A stretch of DNA of 64,000 nucleotides from contig JACQAZ010000020.1 of NCBI GenBank assembly GCA_016194705.1, forward strand, positions 1 through 64,000, in the 5' to 3' direction. The stretch comes from Elusimicrobiota bacterium. Lineage in GTDB: Bacteria; Elusimicrobiota; Elusimicrobia; UBA1565; UBA9628. Positions 32,587 to 41,963 of this stretch are shown piece by piece. A program made the translations under genes and the position numbers. Under the pieces are notes generated by a model. It did not search any database, was not told the DNA's origin, and saw only the letters and a list, made by a program, of their open reading frames with translations. Every line of letters begins with the position of its first letter. The stretch's first letter is position 1.

Positions 32587-35298
32587 ATGAATCTCAACCA
32601 CCGCAGCCGAGTCGACGAGACCGTTCGCGGCGCTCATCGGGCCATGATTTCCATTCTCCTCGTACATATTGCGGCAAGCAGTGCCTATGCCGGCGAACCT
32701 TGGAAACTCAAGACACCGATGACGGTAAGAAGGGCCGACCCAGGGGTCGCTGTGGTGTCTTACCACGTGTACGTCATTGGTGGGCGCGATGGGGAAGCAG
32801 TCGATACTGTTGAGTCATACGACACGTCGGTGGATGCCTGGAGAAACGAACCGCGCATGCCGACCGCGCGCAGCGGAGCTGCCGTCGGAGTCATCGATGG
32901 CCTGATCTATGTCGCTGGCGGCGCTGACACGAAATATCGGCGCCTTGGCACGCTGGAGGTTCTTGATCCTTCGACAGACCGATGGTCGACGCGGGCACCC
33001 ATGCCCACGCCGCGAGAAGCTCAAGGGGCAGTAGTAGACGGCATCCTCTACGTTATCGGAGGCCGGATCGACGGTGGCACTTGCACGGGCCCAGTCGAGG
33101 CGTATAACCCCAAGACTAACAAATGGACGAAGAAAGCATCACTCCCATCGACCTCCATATGCAACGTCTCCGTCGCTGCGATAGATGGCCTCATCTATGT
33201 CATCGGAAATACCGACGATAAATCCAATCCAGTCAGCTTTATGGTCGTCTACGATCCCTCGACCGACAGATGGAGCTCGAAGACGCCGGCGCCGACGAAG
33301 CAACAGCATCCTGCCCTCGCTGTATCGGGACACTTGCTTTATTCGATCGGGGGCGGCAGCGAGTATTATGGGTTTCAATCATCCGTTGAAGTGTATGATC
33401 CAAAAACCGATGTCTGGAACGTGCGTACGCCGATGCCGCGGCCCCGGGGCAGGGCTGTTGCAGCGGTGACCTCCGGCGGCCTTTTCATTTTCGGCGGTGT
33501 CGATGCTAGCGGAATGACTGCGTCAGTCGAGGAGTACAACCAATTTGGCGACTCCGTAAGCGAACCCTGGGAGAGTCCGTGGAGGCGCGTGGCTCCGATC
33601 CCTATCCCTCGAGTCGACGCGACCGGAGGCGCCATCGACGGCAAGTTCTGCGTCTATGGCGGCAAGACATCCTATGGATACGATATTGAGAATGCCCATT
33701 GCTACGATCCGAAGACGAATGCGTGGATCTCTATGGCCCGTTCTGTAGGGCCGATGGTGGGTGGGCGGAGCGTCGCTTACAACGGTAAGCTATATGTTCT
33801 TGGTGGCAGCTACAGAGACGGCCAGGGGAAATTCCCTGGGCACTCCCTTGGCCATGTATTCGTATACGACGTTACGAGCCACGGTTCAGGCCTCGTACCG
33901 CCCTCTATGCCAACCCAGCGATTTGGGACTGCCGTGGCGGTTCTGGAAAATCATCTTTATGCGGTCGGAGGGATCGTTGAGAGCCATGATGCCTTTCCGT
34001 GGCATGCGGTGCGGACCGTGGAGGCCTATGACTTGAGCGCTGGAAAATGGGAAGAGAAAGCATCCATTCCGATTCCCTTGAATTATGCCGGTGCTGCAGT
34101 CGCCAAAGGGAAGCTATATGTGGTGGGAGGCTGGACGGACCCGCTTCAACATTGTTCCACTGCAGTATTTTCTTATGATCCGGCGACAAACCAGTGGTCT
34201 CCCAAGAGACCTATGCCGATATCGAGTTGCTCCGCTCCAGTCGCAGAGGTGGACGGCATCCTCTATGCATTCGGTAAGGACTATGTCGAGGCGTACGACC
34301 CCGTGTCGGATCGCTGGACATCGAAGACGCCGATGCCCATACCGCGCGAAGGGATGGCCGTCGGCGTCATTGACGGTATCGTTTATCTTGCGGGGGGACG
34401 GACCAATTCGATAGTCGATACGACCGAGTCGTATGACCCGAAAAAAGATAAGACGGCCGATGAGATTATCGCTATGCACAGGCCTGCATCCTCAACCGAA
34501 CCGCCGCGGCGTTCAGAGTCTGACGTCGATGTTCTGCCGTCTCGGGTTAAGGCCGCACACCCTCACGATTTTGCTTTGATCGTCGGAATCGAGCGATACC
34601 GTTCGGTTCCACAGGCTGACTTTGCGGAACACGATGCAGAGACTTTCAAGAGATATGCCGAGTCAGTTCTTGGGGTACCGGGCGACAACATCATAGCGCT
34701 GTCCGGACAGCGCGCGTCGCGCACCGACATCGCGAAGTATCTCGAAGAATGGCTGCCCCGCAATGTGAACGGGGATTCCCGGGTCTACTTCTATTTTTCG
34801 GGTCATGGCGCCGTCGACGCGGCGAAAGGCACTCCTTATCTTGTCCCGTGGGATGGAGACCCCGACTTCCTGCCGACGACTGCCTTTTCGACCCCCGACA
34901 TCTACCGGCAGCTTGAAGCCCTCAAGGCTAAAGAAGTGATTGCGATGCTGGACGCCTGTTTCTCTGGACAGGGCGGGCGCTCGGTGGGCGTTAAAGGCAT
35001 GAGGCCTCTGACCAATGTGATCGACCCCACTTTCCCCAAGGGTAGCCGGCTCACAGTGCTGACGGCCGTGACAGGACGCGAGATCGCAGGGACTCTGGAA
35101 GCCCAGGAGCATGGGATATTCACTTATTTCTTGCTCAAGGGTTTGAAAGGCGATGCGGACGCTAAGCATGACGGCCATGTCGGTCTGGGAGATCTGTACG
35201 ATTTTGTGCGAAAAAGTGTGTCGACTGCGGCCCACCGCTTGAATCGTGAGCAGACACCGGGCCTCCACACGAATGAGATGGATTTGAAGTTCTACTGA
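32587..35298 (+). CDS. Exported Kelch-propeller/caspase-like protease
   Basis: 903 aa. Signal peptide (hydrophobic 20-35, ending SSAYA) after a basic N-region. Residues 40-625 carry about 11-12 Kelch repeats (DGLIYVAGG; YDPSTDRWSSKTP), probably two propellers. Residues 655-903 are a C14 caspase/metacaspase domain with His740 in YFSGHG and Cys791 in LDACFSG, so the dyad is intact. Bacterial caspase-like proteases cut after basic or acidic residues and act in stress or cell death; here the enzyme is exported with a ligand-binding propeller. Base composition is clearly lower in GC than the neighbours, suggesting horizontal acquisition. Confidence 0.9.
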   Translation: MNLNHRSRVDETVRGAHRAMISILLVHIAASSAYAGEPWKLKTPMTVRRADPGVAVVSYHVYVIGGRDGEAVDTVESYDTSVDAWRNEPRMPTARSGAAVGVIDGLIYVAGGADTKYRRLGTLEVLDPSTDRWSTRAPMPTPREAQGAVVDGILYVIGGRIDGGTCTGPVEAYNPKTNKWTKKASLPSTSICNVSVAAIDGLIYVIGNTDDKSNPVSFMVVYDPSTDRWSSKTPAPTKQQHPALAVSGHLLYSIGGGSEYYGFQSSVEVYDPKTDVWNVRTPMPRPRGRAVAAVTSGGLFIFGGVDASGMTASVEEYNQFGDSVSEPWESPWRRVAPIPIPRVDATGGAIDGKFCVYGGKTSYGYDIENAHCYDPKTNAWISMARSVGPMVGGRSVAYNGKLYVLGGSYRDGQGKFPGHSLGHVFVYDVTSHGSGLVPPSMPTQRFGTAVAVLENHLYAVGGIVESHDAFPWHAVRTVEAYDLSAGKWEEKASIPIPLNYAGAAVAKGKLYVVGGWTDPLQHCSTAVFSYDPATNQWSPKRPMPISSCSAPVAEVDGILYAFGKDYVEAYDPVSDRWTSKTPMPIPREGMAVGVIDGIVYLAGGRTNSIVDTTESYDPKKDKTADEIIAMHRPASSTEPPRRSESDVDVLPSRVKAAHPHDFALIVGIERYRSVPQADFAEHDAETFKRYAESVLGVPGDNIIALSGQRASRTDIAKYLEEWLPRNVNGDSRVYFYFSGHGAVDAAKGTPYLVPWDGDPDFLPTTAFSTPDIYRQLEALKAKEVIAMLDACFSGQGGRSVGVKGMRPLTNVIDPTFPKGSRLTVLTAVTGREIAGTLEAQEHGIFTYFLLKGLKGDADAKHDGHVGLGDLYDFVRKSVSTAAHRLNREQTPGLHTNEMDLKFY

Positions 35299-35308
35299 TC
35301 CCGGACCG

Positions 35309-36736
35309 CTAGCGCCGCGCGCGGATCAGGCGCAGCAGCTCGGGGCCCGAGGTCTCGCCGATGCGGCGCGGGAAGGCGCGGCGCTGCGGATCGAAGACGA
35401 GCACCTTGCCCATGCCGGCGAGCCGGTCGGGCTCGATGAGGCCTTCAGGGCCGGGCAGGCGCGCGTAGCGGCTATCTCCCGGATCGAGGTCAACGAGGTA
35501 GTGGCGCCGCTCCGGCAGATAGTAGGAGCGCAGCGCCGCGTACTCGAGCGCGCCCCAGTGCACGATGGGCTCTTCAGGGTCGGCCGCGCGGCGCACGAAC
35601 GCGCTCAGGGCGTCGAGCCGCGGGTCGAAGATCAGGTTCGAACTGAAATACGTCAAGCTCCCCAGGCAAGAGGCGAAGGCCAGGCCGATCCGGGCGCCGC
35701 GGCCCCAAAGCGACGGCAGTCCGCGCTCGGCTGCCGCGGCGAGCAGGGGATAGAGCGACAGGCCGAGGAAGACGAGGTAGCGCGCCTGGAAGGCGGGCTT
35801 GCCGTTGACCCACCCGACGGCCGCGGCGGCAGCCACCGGGACCGCGATGTTGACCAGGCAAAAGCGCGGCCGGGCCGTGAGCCGGCCCCCCAGCCGCCAG
35901 AGCGCCGCCGCCGCAAGAACGCACGACCCCAGGCCGACGGCCGCGGCCGTGCCGGGCAGGGCCAGTCCGAGGTACGCGGGATCGAACAGGAACGCTCCCA
36001 GCACGCGCGCCAGCCCTCGCGCCGAAAACGGCTCGTTGACAAACCAGATTCCCAGCGCCATCCTGCGCTGCGCCAGCGCCCCTGAGACTCCCGGCAGGAA
36101 TGCGAGCGCGACGGCGGCGTGCAGGGCCAGAAGCGGGAGCAGCGCCCGCTCCCGGAGCCTTCGTTCGAGGAGGAGATTGCAGGCCAGGCCCAGCAGGAAG
36201 AAGCCGTAGAAATAGTGCGTGTAGAGGCCGCACAGCGCGAGCGCCGCGTAGAGCCAGGCGTCCCGGAGCGACCAGCGCTCCATGAGCCGAAGCGCCAGAA
36301 CGAGTTGGGCGGTCGAGACCAGCAGCACGAGAGCGTAGCAGCGGCCCATCTGCGCGCAGTGGATCCACAACGACGAGGTCGCCCCGAGAAAGAACGCGAG
36401 CCGCTCCTGTCCCGGCGCGAGGCGGCGGCAGACGGACCAGTATAAAGGAAGAGCCGCGCTCGCGCAGAGCGCCGAGAACAGACGCAGGCCGATCAAGGGA
36501 TCGGTCCAGAGCGGCAGCCAGAAGCGCATCAGCAGGAAGTGCAGGGCCGGGGTCGTCTCGAGGGAATGGACCAAGGACGGGATCGCCGCCGCGGGCTCCC
36601 GCGCGATGATCAAAGTGAAGGCTTCGTCCGAGGAGAGCGAAGGTCTCGAGAGCCACAGCAGGCGCAGCACGGCCCCGAGGAGAAGCAGGCCCGCCGCGGC
36701 GGGTTCGCGCCGGATCCACTCTCGGGCTTTGCGCAT
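35309..36736 (-). CDS. GT-C glycosyltransferase (ArnT/PMT-like)
   Basis: 475 aa with about 10-11 membrane helices. SSDEAF near residue 37 in the first periplasmic loop is the acidic GT-C motif, and the C-terminal 100 residues form a soluble periplasmic domain. Such enzymes transfer sugars from polyprenyl-phosphate donors to lipids or proteins. -10 TATACT ends 7 nt before the ATG. It is divergent from a second GT-C gene, sharing a bidirectional promoter. Confidence 0.85.
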   Translation of the reverse strand: MRKAREWIRREPAAAGLLLLGAVLRLLWLSRPSLSSDEAFTLIIAREPAAAIPSLVHSLETTPALHFLLMRFWLPLWTDPLIGLRLFSALCASAALPLYWSVCRRLAPGQERLAFFLGATSSLWIHCAQMGRCYALVLLVSTAQLVLALRLMERWSLRDAWLYAALALCGLYTHYFYGFFLLGLACNLLLERRLRERALLPLLALHAAVALAFLPGVSGALAQRRMALGIWFVNEPFSARGLARVLGAFLFDPAYLGLALPGTAAAVGLGSCVLAAAALWRLGGRLTARPRFCLVNIAVPVAAAAAVGWVNGKPAFQARYLVFLGLSLYPLLAAAAERGLPSLWGRGARIGLAFASCLGSLTYFSSNLIFDPRLDALSAFVRRAADPEEPIVHWGALEYAALRSYYLPERRHYLVDLDPGDSRYARLPGPEGLIEPDRLAGMGKVLVFDPQRRAFPRRIGETSGPELLRLIRARR

Positions 36737-36743
36737 AGCCGCG

Positions 36744-36777
36744 AGTATAGCGAATGCCTCGAGGCAAAAGCTACAAT
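36744..36777. promoter_or_regulatory. Bidirectional promoter, copy B
   Basis: TATACT on - (36749-36744) and TACAAT on + (36772-36777), arranged exactly as at 30206-30239 and similar in sequence, including AAAAGCTA before the + box. Confidence 0.65.
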
Positions 36778-36789
36778 GCGGCCCGAGTC

Positions 36790-38217
36790 ATGACGCCGAC
36801 GAGGCTCTCACGGAAGGTCCTGGCAACCACGGCTGCGGCCCTGGCGCTCGGCGCGGCCGTCCTGCACGTCCTCTGGGCCTCGCGCATTCCGATCGGCTAC
36901 CATTACGACGACGCGCTTCACATCCTGTTGTCCCGGAGGCTGCTGTCGGGCTCCTACTCGCTGCCCAACGGCTCGCCGCCGCTCAGCGAGCCGCTGCCGG
37001 GCTTCCCCCTGTTCCTGTCCATCCCCGCCGCCCTCGTCGCGCCGCATTGGGAGCGCCTGCGCTGGCTCTGCGTGCTGATCTCGTGGGGCATGGTGGCCGC
37101 GAGTTGGCGTCTGGCGCGGCGGTTCCTGCCGGAGGGCTGGGCGGCCGCGGCGGCGGCGCTCGTCGCGTTCAACACGGGCCTCATGATGTGGTGCGGGGCC
37201 GTGATCCCGGACGTCCTTTATACCGCGGTCTCTCTGGCGCTGTTTGCCGGCTTCGAGGAGAAGCCCTCGAACCGGCGTCTGGCGGGTCTGGCCGCCGGCG
37301 CGGGCGCGGCGGCGCTTCTGCGCCCCCACGGCGCGGCGCTGATCTTAAGCCTGGCCGCGGCCCTCGCCGCAGGCCGCGACCGCCGGCGCGCGGCGGCCTT
37401 TCTTCTCATGGCCGCCGCGGCGCCGGCAGCCTGGGCTCTGCGCTCTCTTCTGCTGAGGCTGTCTCCGGGCTACCTCTCGCGCTGGACCTCGATCCAGTCT
37501 TTCGCCGAGCCGGGGGAAAGGCTCGCGCACGCGGTCGGCCTCCTGCAGACCGCGGGAGGCGGGCTTTTCGGGCTGGCTGGCGCGCCGGGCTGGCTGCTCG
37601 CCGCGGCCGGCGTCTTCGCCTTGGCCGCCGCGGCCTATGGAGCGGCTAGGGGATTCAGGCAGAACGATTCAGGGCGAGTCTCGGCGATTTCGGTCTATGC
37701 CGTCATCTTGATGCTGATGCACCTGAGCTGGGTCCTCGAGGGGATCAAGTATCTCATCCCGCTGCTGCCCTTGTTCTGGATATTGATCCTGACAGGCTTG
37801 CGCTCGAAGAGCCGCGCGCTCGCGGCGGGTCTGGCGGCGGCTTCGCTCGTGCTGTGTTTGAGGCAGAATATCATCCTGCTGCCGCCGGCGCCCGCCGCCG
37901 CGACCATCCTTCCGGGAACAATGGATTGGATCCGCCGCGAGACGCCCGCTGAGGCGCGGTTTCAAAGCGTCTACGACGTTCCAGTCATGCTCTTCACGGG
38001 GCGTCCGGCGATCCCCTTCGCGCCTGAGCCCATGGCGCGCGCGCAGTGGCTCGACCGCGCGCGCGCCGATGGCGTCGACTATGTCCTCGTCAACACCGAG
38101 GTGATCCGCGGCACCGATTGGTTCCGGACCGGCCCCGAGCTTTCATTGGTCCAGCACGATCCCATCGACGGCAGTCTCGTGTACCGCCTCGAGCGCGGAA
38201 CTCGCGCCTCGAGGTGA
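36790..38217 (+). CDS. GT-C glycosyltransferase, second copy
   Basis: 475 aa with 10-12 membrane segments and a DD motif in the first loop (YHYDDALHILLSRRL). Same general plan as its divergent neighbour but little obvious sequence identity. The C-terminal soluble domain (WIRRETPAEARFQSVYDVPV) is periplasmic by analogy. Ala/Leu-rich. Likely cell-envelope glycosylation; acceptor unknown. Confidence 0.8.
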   Translation: MTPTRLSRKVLATTAAALALGAAVLHVLWASRIPIGYHYDDALHILLSRRLLSGSYSLPNGSPPLSEPLPGFPLFLSIPAALVAPHWERLRWLCVLISWGMVAASWRLARRFLPEGWAAAAAALVAFNTGLMMWCGAVIPDVLYTAVSLALFAGFEEKPSNRRLAGLAAGAGAAALLRPHGAALILSLAAALAAGRDRRRAAAFLLMAAAAPAAWALRSLLLRLSPGYLSRWTSIQSFAEPGERLAHAVGLLQTAGGGLFGLAGAPGWLLAAAGVFALAAAAYGAARGFRQNDSGRVSAISVYAVILMLMHLSWVLEGIKYLIPLLPLFWILILTGLRSKSRALAAGLAAASLVLCLRQNIILLPPAPAAATILPGTMDWIRRETPAEARFQSVYDVPVMLFTGRPAIPFAPEPMARAQWLDRARADGVDYVLVNTEVIRGTDWFRTGPELSLVQHDPIDGSLVYRLERGTRASR

Positions 38218-38218
38218 G

Positions 38219-38743
38219 CTAGCGCCGCCCGCGGCCGCGGCGCATCCCTCTGAGCCCGCGGCCGCCGCGCGGCGGGCGCGCGCCGCCTCCGGGGCCCTCC
38301 TCTTCGCCGCCGAACTGGAAGCCGGTCAAGCGCCGCGGCTGCGGCTCCAAGCGCCGAGGCGGCCCGTTCTGGGGGAAGGCCGTCAGCACATGACGCCGCG
38401 GGAGGGCGTTCTCGAGCGTCGCCGTCGAGCGGGCGGGAGGCGCGGTCAGCGCGGCCAGTGCTTGGTTGGGCCGGCCGTTGGGCTGGGGTCTCTGAGTCCC
38501 GGAGAGCTCGTCCGGGATCGTCAGCAGCATGCGGTCCAGCGCTGGTCCGGGATCGTAGGCCGTCTCGCGCCGAGCGACGAGCGCCATGCCGCTCAAGCCC
38601 CGCCTGGCCTGGGCTCCCCGCTGCTCGAAGAGCCGGGGCCTCTCATCGGGAGCGCGCGGCATGGGGGTCAGATGGTGCGCGAGGAGCCCCAGCCCCAGCA
38701 AGCTGGGGATCGCGAGCAGGAGACGGCGCTTCTTGTGCTCCAT
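38219..38743 (-). CDS. Small membrane-anchored Arg/Gly-rich protein
   Basis: 174 aa. A basic N-terminus and one hydrophobic segment (8-22) act as anchor or signal. The rest lacks an obvious fold: Pro/Arg-rich, ending in a Gly/Arg tail (RPPRGGRGLRGMRRGRGRR). It ends one base beyond the convergent GT-C stop. Unrecognised; reality rests on frame quality and the signal-like start. Confidence 0.55.
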   Translation of the reverse strand: MEHKKRRLLLAIPSLLGLGLLAHHLTPMPRAPDERPRLFEQRGAQARRGLSGMALVARRETAYDPGPALDRMLLTIPDELSGTQRPQPNGRPNQALAALTAPPARSTATLENALPRRHVLTAFPQNGPPRRLEPQPRRLTGFQFGGEEEGPGGGARPPRGGRGLRGMRRGRGRR

Positions 38744-38825
38744 GGCGCGGCACCGGGTCTCTCGTCGGTAGGGTAGCCCGGGGACGCGTCAGAGTTGTTG
38801 CGGGGGGAAAAAAAGACGGTAAAGC

Positions 38826-39293
38826 CTATTTCCCGAGGATGCGCTTCTGGGCGGCCGCGTCGAGGATCAGGAAGCGTCCCCGGGCCGCGGCGTAGGTCTT
38901 GTCGTCGGGGCCGATCAGCGCGCCGTCGACGAACACGACGCGGTGCCGCACGGCCTCGATCTTGGTCTCGACGAGCAGCTCCGCGTTGACCGGGATGCTC
39001 GCGCGGAACTCGGTCTCGAGGTGGACCGTCAAGACCGGATGGCCGGCAAGCCAAGCGGCGCCGCCCAGGGCCTCGTCGAGCACGGTCAGGATCATCCCGC
39101 CGTGGATCTGTCCCGGCGCTCCCTCGGAGAGCGGACCGAAGCGCGCCACCGCGGCCAGGCTGCCGTCGGGGCGCTTGTAGTACTTCAGCGAGACCAAGCC
39201 CTCGACGAAGGTCGGGCCCGTGAACATCTTGCGCGCCTCGGCGAAGGGAAAGGGCTGGACGGCAAGCCAATCCGGCCCGGGGTATTTCGCCAT
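38826..39293 (-). CDS. PaaI-like hotdog thioesterase
   Basis: 155 aa from ATG 39293. Hotdog fold with GQIHGGMILTVLDEALGGAAW, where the HGG and acidic residue form the PaaI/YbgC-type active site, and LETEFRASIPVNAELLVETK as the following strands. Probably hydrolyses acyl-CoA; substrate unknown. A TAGAAC -10-like box lies five bases upstream, again near-leaderless. Confidence 0.85.
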   Translation of the reverse strand: MAKYPGPDWLAVQPFPFAEARKMFTGPTFVEGLVSLKYYKRPDGSLAAVARFGPLSEGAPGQIHGGMILTVLDEALGGAAWLAGHPVLTVHLETEFRASIPVNAELLVETKIEAVRHRVVFVDGALIGPDDKTYAAARGRFLILDAAAQKRILGK

Positions 39294-39310
39294 GGGATGT
39301 TCTAGCAAAA

Positions 39311-39329
39311 TAGCCCCTGCGAAGGGCTA
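39311..39329 (-). terminator. Terminator of the MarR gene
   Basis: TAGCCC (39311-39316) pairs with GGGCTA (39324-39329), which includes the MarR stop codon; followed on the - strand by TTTTGC. Confidence 0.6.
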
Positions 39330-39845
39330 CTTGCCGCTGTAGGAGGGCAGGCCCGAAGCGACCTTCTTGAGAAGCCCTTGAAGCTCGCGGCGGTCGGAGT
39401 CGCTGAGGCCCTTCATGAGCCCGCGCACCTTCTTGAAGCGATCCGGCAGGATCTCTTCCAGAAGCTTGAGGCCCTTGGGGGTCAGACGCACCAGGACCGA
39501 GCGCGCGTCGTTTCCTTCCTCGCGCGTGACGTGCCCGCCGCGCTCCAGGGCGTCGAGCAGGCCGGTGACCGTCGCGCGCGTCACGCCGATGAGGTCGGCC
39601 AGCTGCGAGGGCGTGGCCGAGCCTTGCGGCTGGCGGTTGAGGTGCGAGAGCACGGAGAGCCTTCCGCGCGAGATGTTGTGGCGCGCGAGGTCTAAGTCCG
39701 TGACGTTGAGGATCTGTATGGTCGTGCGCAGGAGAAGCGACAAGGTCTCCACGGCGCTCAAGTCCATGTCCGGGTACTTGTGCGAGAGCTCGCTGAGGAA
39801 CTGGGGGCTCGGAGGGTTCTTCGTGATGAAAATCGTTTTTGTCAT
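39327..39845 (-). CDS. MarR-family transcriptional regulator
   Basis: 172 aa. Winged helix at 78-140 (SQLADLIGVTRATVTGLLDALERGG, wing REEGNDARSVLVRLT) flanked by dimerisation helices. MarR regulators bind small phenolic or lipophilic ligands and usually repress themselves and a neighbour; here the thioesterase follows and Lnt lies upstream. An inverted TTAG-N4-CTAA sits five bases upstream of the ATG, overlapping TATTAG (-10), so autorepression is likely. Confidence 0.9.
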   Translation of the reverse strand: MTKTIFITKNPPSPQFLSELSHKYPDMDLSAVETLSLLLRTTIQILNVTDLDLARHNISRGRLSVLSHLNRQPQGSATPSQLADLIGVTRATVTGLLDALERGGHVTREEGNDARSVLVRLTPKGLKLLEEILPDRFKKVRGLMKGLSDSDRRELQGLLKKVASGLPSYSGK

Positions 39846-39849
39846 ATGG

Positions 39850-39861
39850 TTAGTTGCCTAA
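39850..39861. promoter_or_regulatory. Putative MarR operator
   Basis: TTAGTTGCCTAA (inverted TTAG/CTAA) overlaps the predicted -10 of marR; a TTGACA lies further upstream on the - strand (39890-39885). A short operator, so moderate support. Confidence 0.5.
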
Positions 39862-39903
39862 TAGGATGCCCCTAAAAGGAGCGCTTGTCAATAGGGGAAT
39901 TTT

Positions 39904-41283
39904 CTAGGGCGCTGGTCGACGACCCTGCTTGAGGAGCCAGAAAAGCAGGGCGGCCGCTACGGCGAGGCACAGCGGAGCCAGCAGCCAGCCGCCGCGCGAG
40001 TAGACGGTCCCGGGCTCGAGCAGCCGGGGCTCTCCGGTCAGTTCGGCCGATCTTCCGGACGGCAGGGACGAGCGCACCCGTCCGACGGGGTCGACGAACT
40101 GCGACTCGCCCGACGAGGCCGACCGCGCGATCCAGAGCCGGGACTCGACGGCGCGCGCCGCCGACATCGCCGAGTGCTGGCGGTGCTGCCACGAGCCCCA
40201 TTCCATCGGGTCGAGGTCGGGCACGATCAAGATCTGCGCGCCTTGACGGACCAGGGCCCTTGTCGTGTCCTCGAAGTCGAGGTCGTAGCAGATCTCCACG
40301 CCCAATCGCCCGAGAGGCGTGTCGACCGGCTTCGGAATGTTGTTGGCGGGAAGGATCGTCTCGACGAACGGGATCGGGTGCGCCTTGTCGTACCGCCCCA
40401 AGAGTTCCCCGGCGGGAGAAAGCACCCAGGCGAAATTCTGCTCGCGTCCGCGCTTCATGTCCTCAGGGAAGATCGCGCCGGGTAGGACGCGGACGGCCTT
40501 CAGGCCCTCGAGCTTCTTGGCCAGGAGCTTGCGGTAAGGCTCTTCTCGGCCGGAGACCGTGAACGCGTACTCGGGCCACACGAGCAGGTCGGCGTCGGGG
40601 GCGGCCAGGCTCAGCCGCGAGAGCGCCCCCAGGTCGTAGCTCTCGTCCTGCACCAAAGCGGTCTTCACGAGCCGCCCGCCGTCGGCGGGAAAAGAGCCCG
40701 CGCGACGCTGCCCCCACGCGGCCAGGCCAACGACGAGCGCCAAGGCCGCGGCGGCGGGCTTCCAGCGCCGCTCGAGGGCGAGGCAGACCGCGGCGTTGAA
40801 TGAAGCGATGAGCCCCGAGAGCCCATAGAGCCCGACGAGGCTCGCGGTCTGGAGCACGGCCGTCGCCGAGGTCTGGCTGTAGCCCAGAGAGAGCCAGGAG
40901 CAGTGCAGCCACCAGACCTCGGCGCGGAAATACTCGACGCCGGTCATGATGATCCCCGACATCGCGATCCAGGCCGGATCAGCCAGACCCCTTTCCTTGA
41001 GCTTCCATAAGATCACCGCGTGCAGGGCCAGCCACAGCGAGAACAGGCACCAGAAGGCGAAGGCCATGGGTCCGAAGACCTTCACGAGCCAATGGAGCGA
41101 GGAGGCGTAGAAGACGAGCCCGGCAAGACCCGCGAGGTTGGCCGCTGACTTCATGTCGGGACAACGGCGCACCGCTGCGAGCAGCGGGACGAGCGCGATC
41201 CAGGCCAGCGGCCAGAACGGAAGGGGCGGGAACGACAGAGCCAGCAGGACGCCGGAGAGCGCCGCTAGGAGCCAGGGAGTCAT
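39904..41283 (-). CDS. lnt: Apolipoprotein N-acyltransferase
   Basis: 459 aa. Six or so N-terminal membrane helices (residues 1-190), a nitrilase-fold periplasmic domain with Glu in VWPEYAF, Lys in YDKAHPIPF and Cys in GVEICYDLDFED (the E-K-C triad), and a final membrane helix (430-452). Lnt transfers the third acyl chain to lipoproteins and marks a diderm envelope. A little shorter than E. coli Lnt. -10 TATACT ends 7 nt before the ATG. Confidence 0.92.
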   Translation of the reverse strand: MTPWLLAALSGVLLALSFPPLPFWPLAWIALVPLLAAVRRCPDMKSAANLAGLAGLVFYASSLHWLVKVFGPMAFAFWCLFSLWLALHAVILWKLKERGLADPAWIAMSGIIMTGVEYFRAEVWWLHCSWLSLGYSQTSATAVLQTASLVGLYGLSGLIASFNAAVCLALERRWKPAAAALALVVGLAAWGQRRAGSFPADGGRLVKTALVQDESYDLGALSRLSLAAPDADLLVWPEYAFTVSGREEPYRKLLAKKLEGLKAVRVLPGAIFPEDMKRGREQNFAWVLSPAGELLGRYDKAHPIPFVETILPANNIPKPVDTPLGRLGVEICYDLDFEDTTRALVRQGAQILIVPDLDPMEWGSWQHRQHSAMSAARAVESRLWIARSASSGESQFVDPVGRVRSSLPSGRSAELTGEPRLLEPGTVYSRGGWLLAPLCLAVAAALLFWLLKQGRRPAP

Positions 41284-41290
41284 CGCGGGG

Positions 41291-41314
41291 AGTATAACCC
41301 CGATTTGCTAGAAT
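41291..41314. promoter_or_regulatory. Compact bidirectional promoter
   Basis: TATACT on - (41296-41291) for lnt and TAGAAT on + (41309-41314) for the cytochrome c gene; only 40 bp separate the two start codons, so both RNAs are essentially leaderless. Confidence 0.65.
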
Positions 41315-41323
41315 CGCAATCCG

Positions 41324-41956
41324 ATGCGCTGGCTAGCCCTGTGCCTCACGGCGTTGAGCTCCGCGCGGGCCGCGGAGCAGCCCGGCCGCGCCGTCTTCGA
41401 CGCGGCGGGCTGCCGCGCCTGCCACTCGATCGGCCGCGTGGGCGGCGACGCGGGGCCCGACCTGACCTACGTCGGCTTCCGCCGCTCCCGCGAATGGCTC
41501 GAGCTCTGGCTCAAGGACCCCAAGGCCTGGAAGCACGACACGAAGATGCCCAACTTTCGCTTGAATGACGCCGACCGCGCCGTCATCGTCGATTATTTGG
41601 CGTCGCTCAAAGGACAGGACTTCGCCGGCGCACCGCCATGGAAGGACGGCGAAGGCGTCTACCGATTGGCCGGCTGCGTCGCGTGCCACGGGGCTCAGGG
41701 CCGCGGCGGCCACCCCAACAACAACGTCTCTGGCGATGAGATCCCAGCCGTGTTCAAGGCCGCCGAGGGCTACAATCTCGACGAGCTCAAGAAGCGCATA
41801 CGCACGGGACGCGTTCCCGAGAAATACGTCGCGTCCGGCGACCGGCCCCTGGTGGCCATGCCGGCTTGGGGAAAAGTCTTGAGCGAGGACGACATCGAAA
41901 GCGTGTCGCGCTATCTTTTGAGCCTCGCTCCGCCGAAAAAGGCGGACGATTTCTAG
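41324..41956 (+). CDS. Exported dihaem cytochrome c
   Basis: 210 aa. Signal peptide 1-16, then two c-type domains with haem sites CRACH (about 29-33) and CVACH (about 119-123); candidate Met ligands in KMPNF and AMPAW. The first domain resembles small electron-transfer cytochromes. The next gene starts 7 bp later and encodes a DUF989 membrane protein, so the pair likely passes electrons across the membrane to a terminal oxidase. Confidence 0.9.
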   Translation: MRWLALCLTALSSARAAEQPGRAVFDAAGCRACHSIGRVGGDAGPDLTYVGFRRSREWLELWLKDPKAWKHDTKMPNFRLNDADRAVIVDYLASLKGQDFAGAPPWKDGEGVYRLAGCVACHGAQGRGGHPNNNVSGDEIPAVFKAAEGYNLDELKKRIRTGRVPEKYVASGDRPLVAMPAWGKVLSEDDIESVSRYLLSLAPPKKADDF

Positions 41957-41963
41957 GAGGAGC

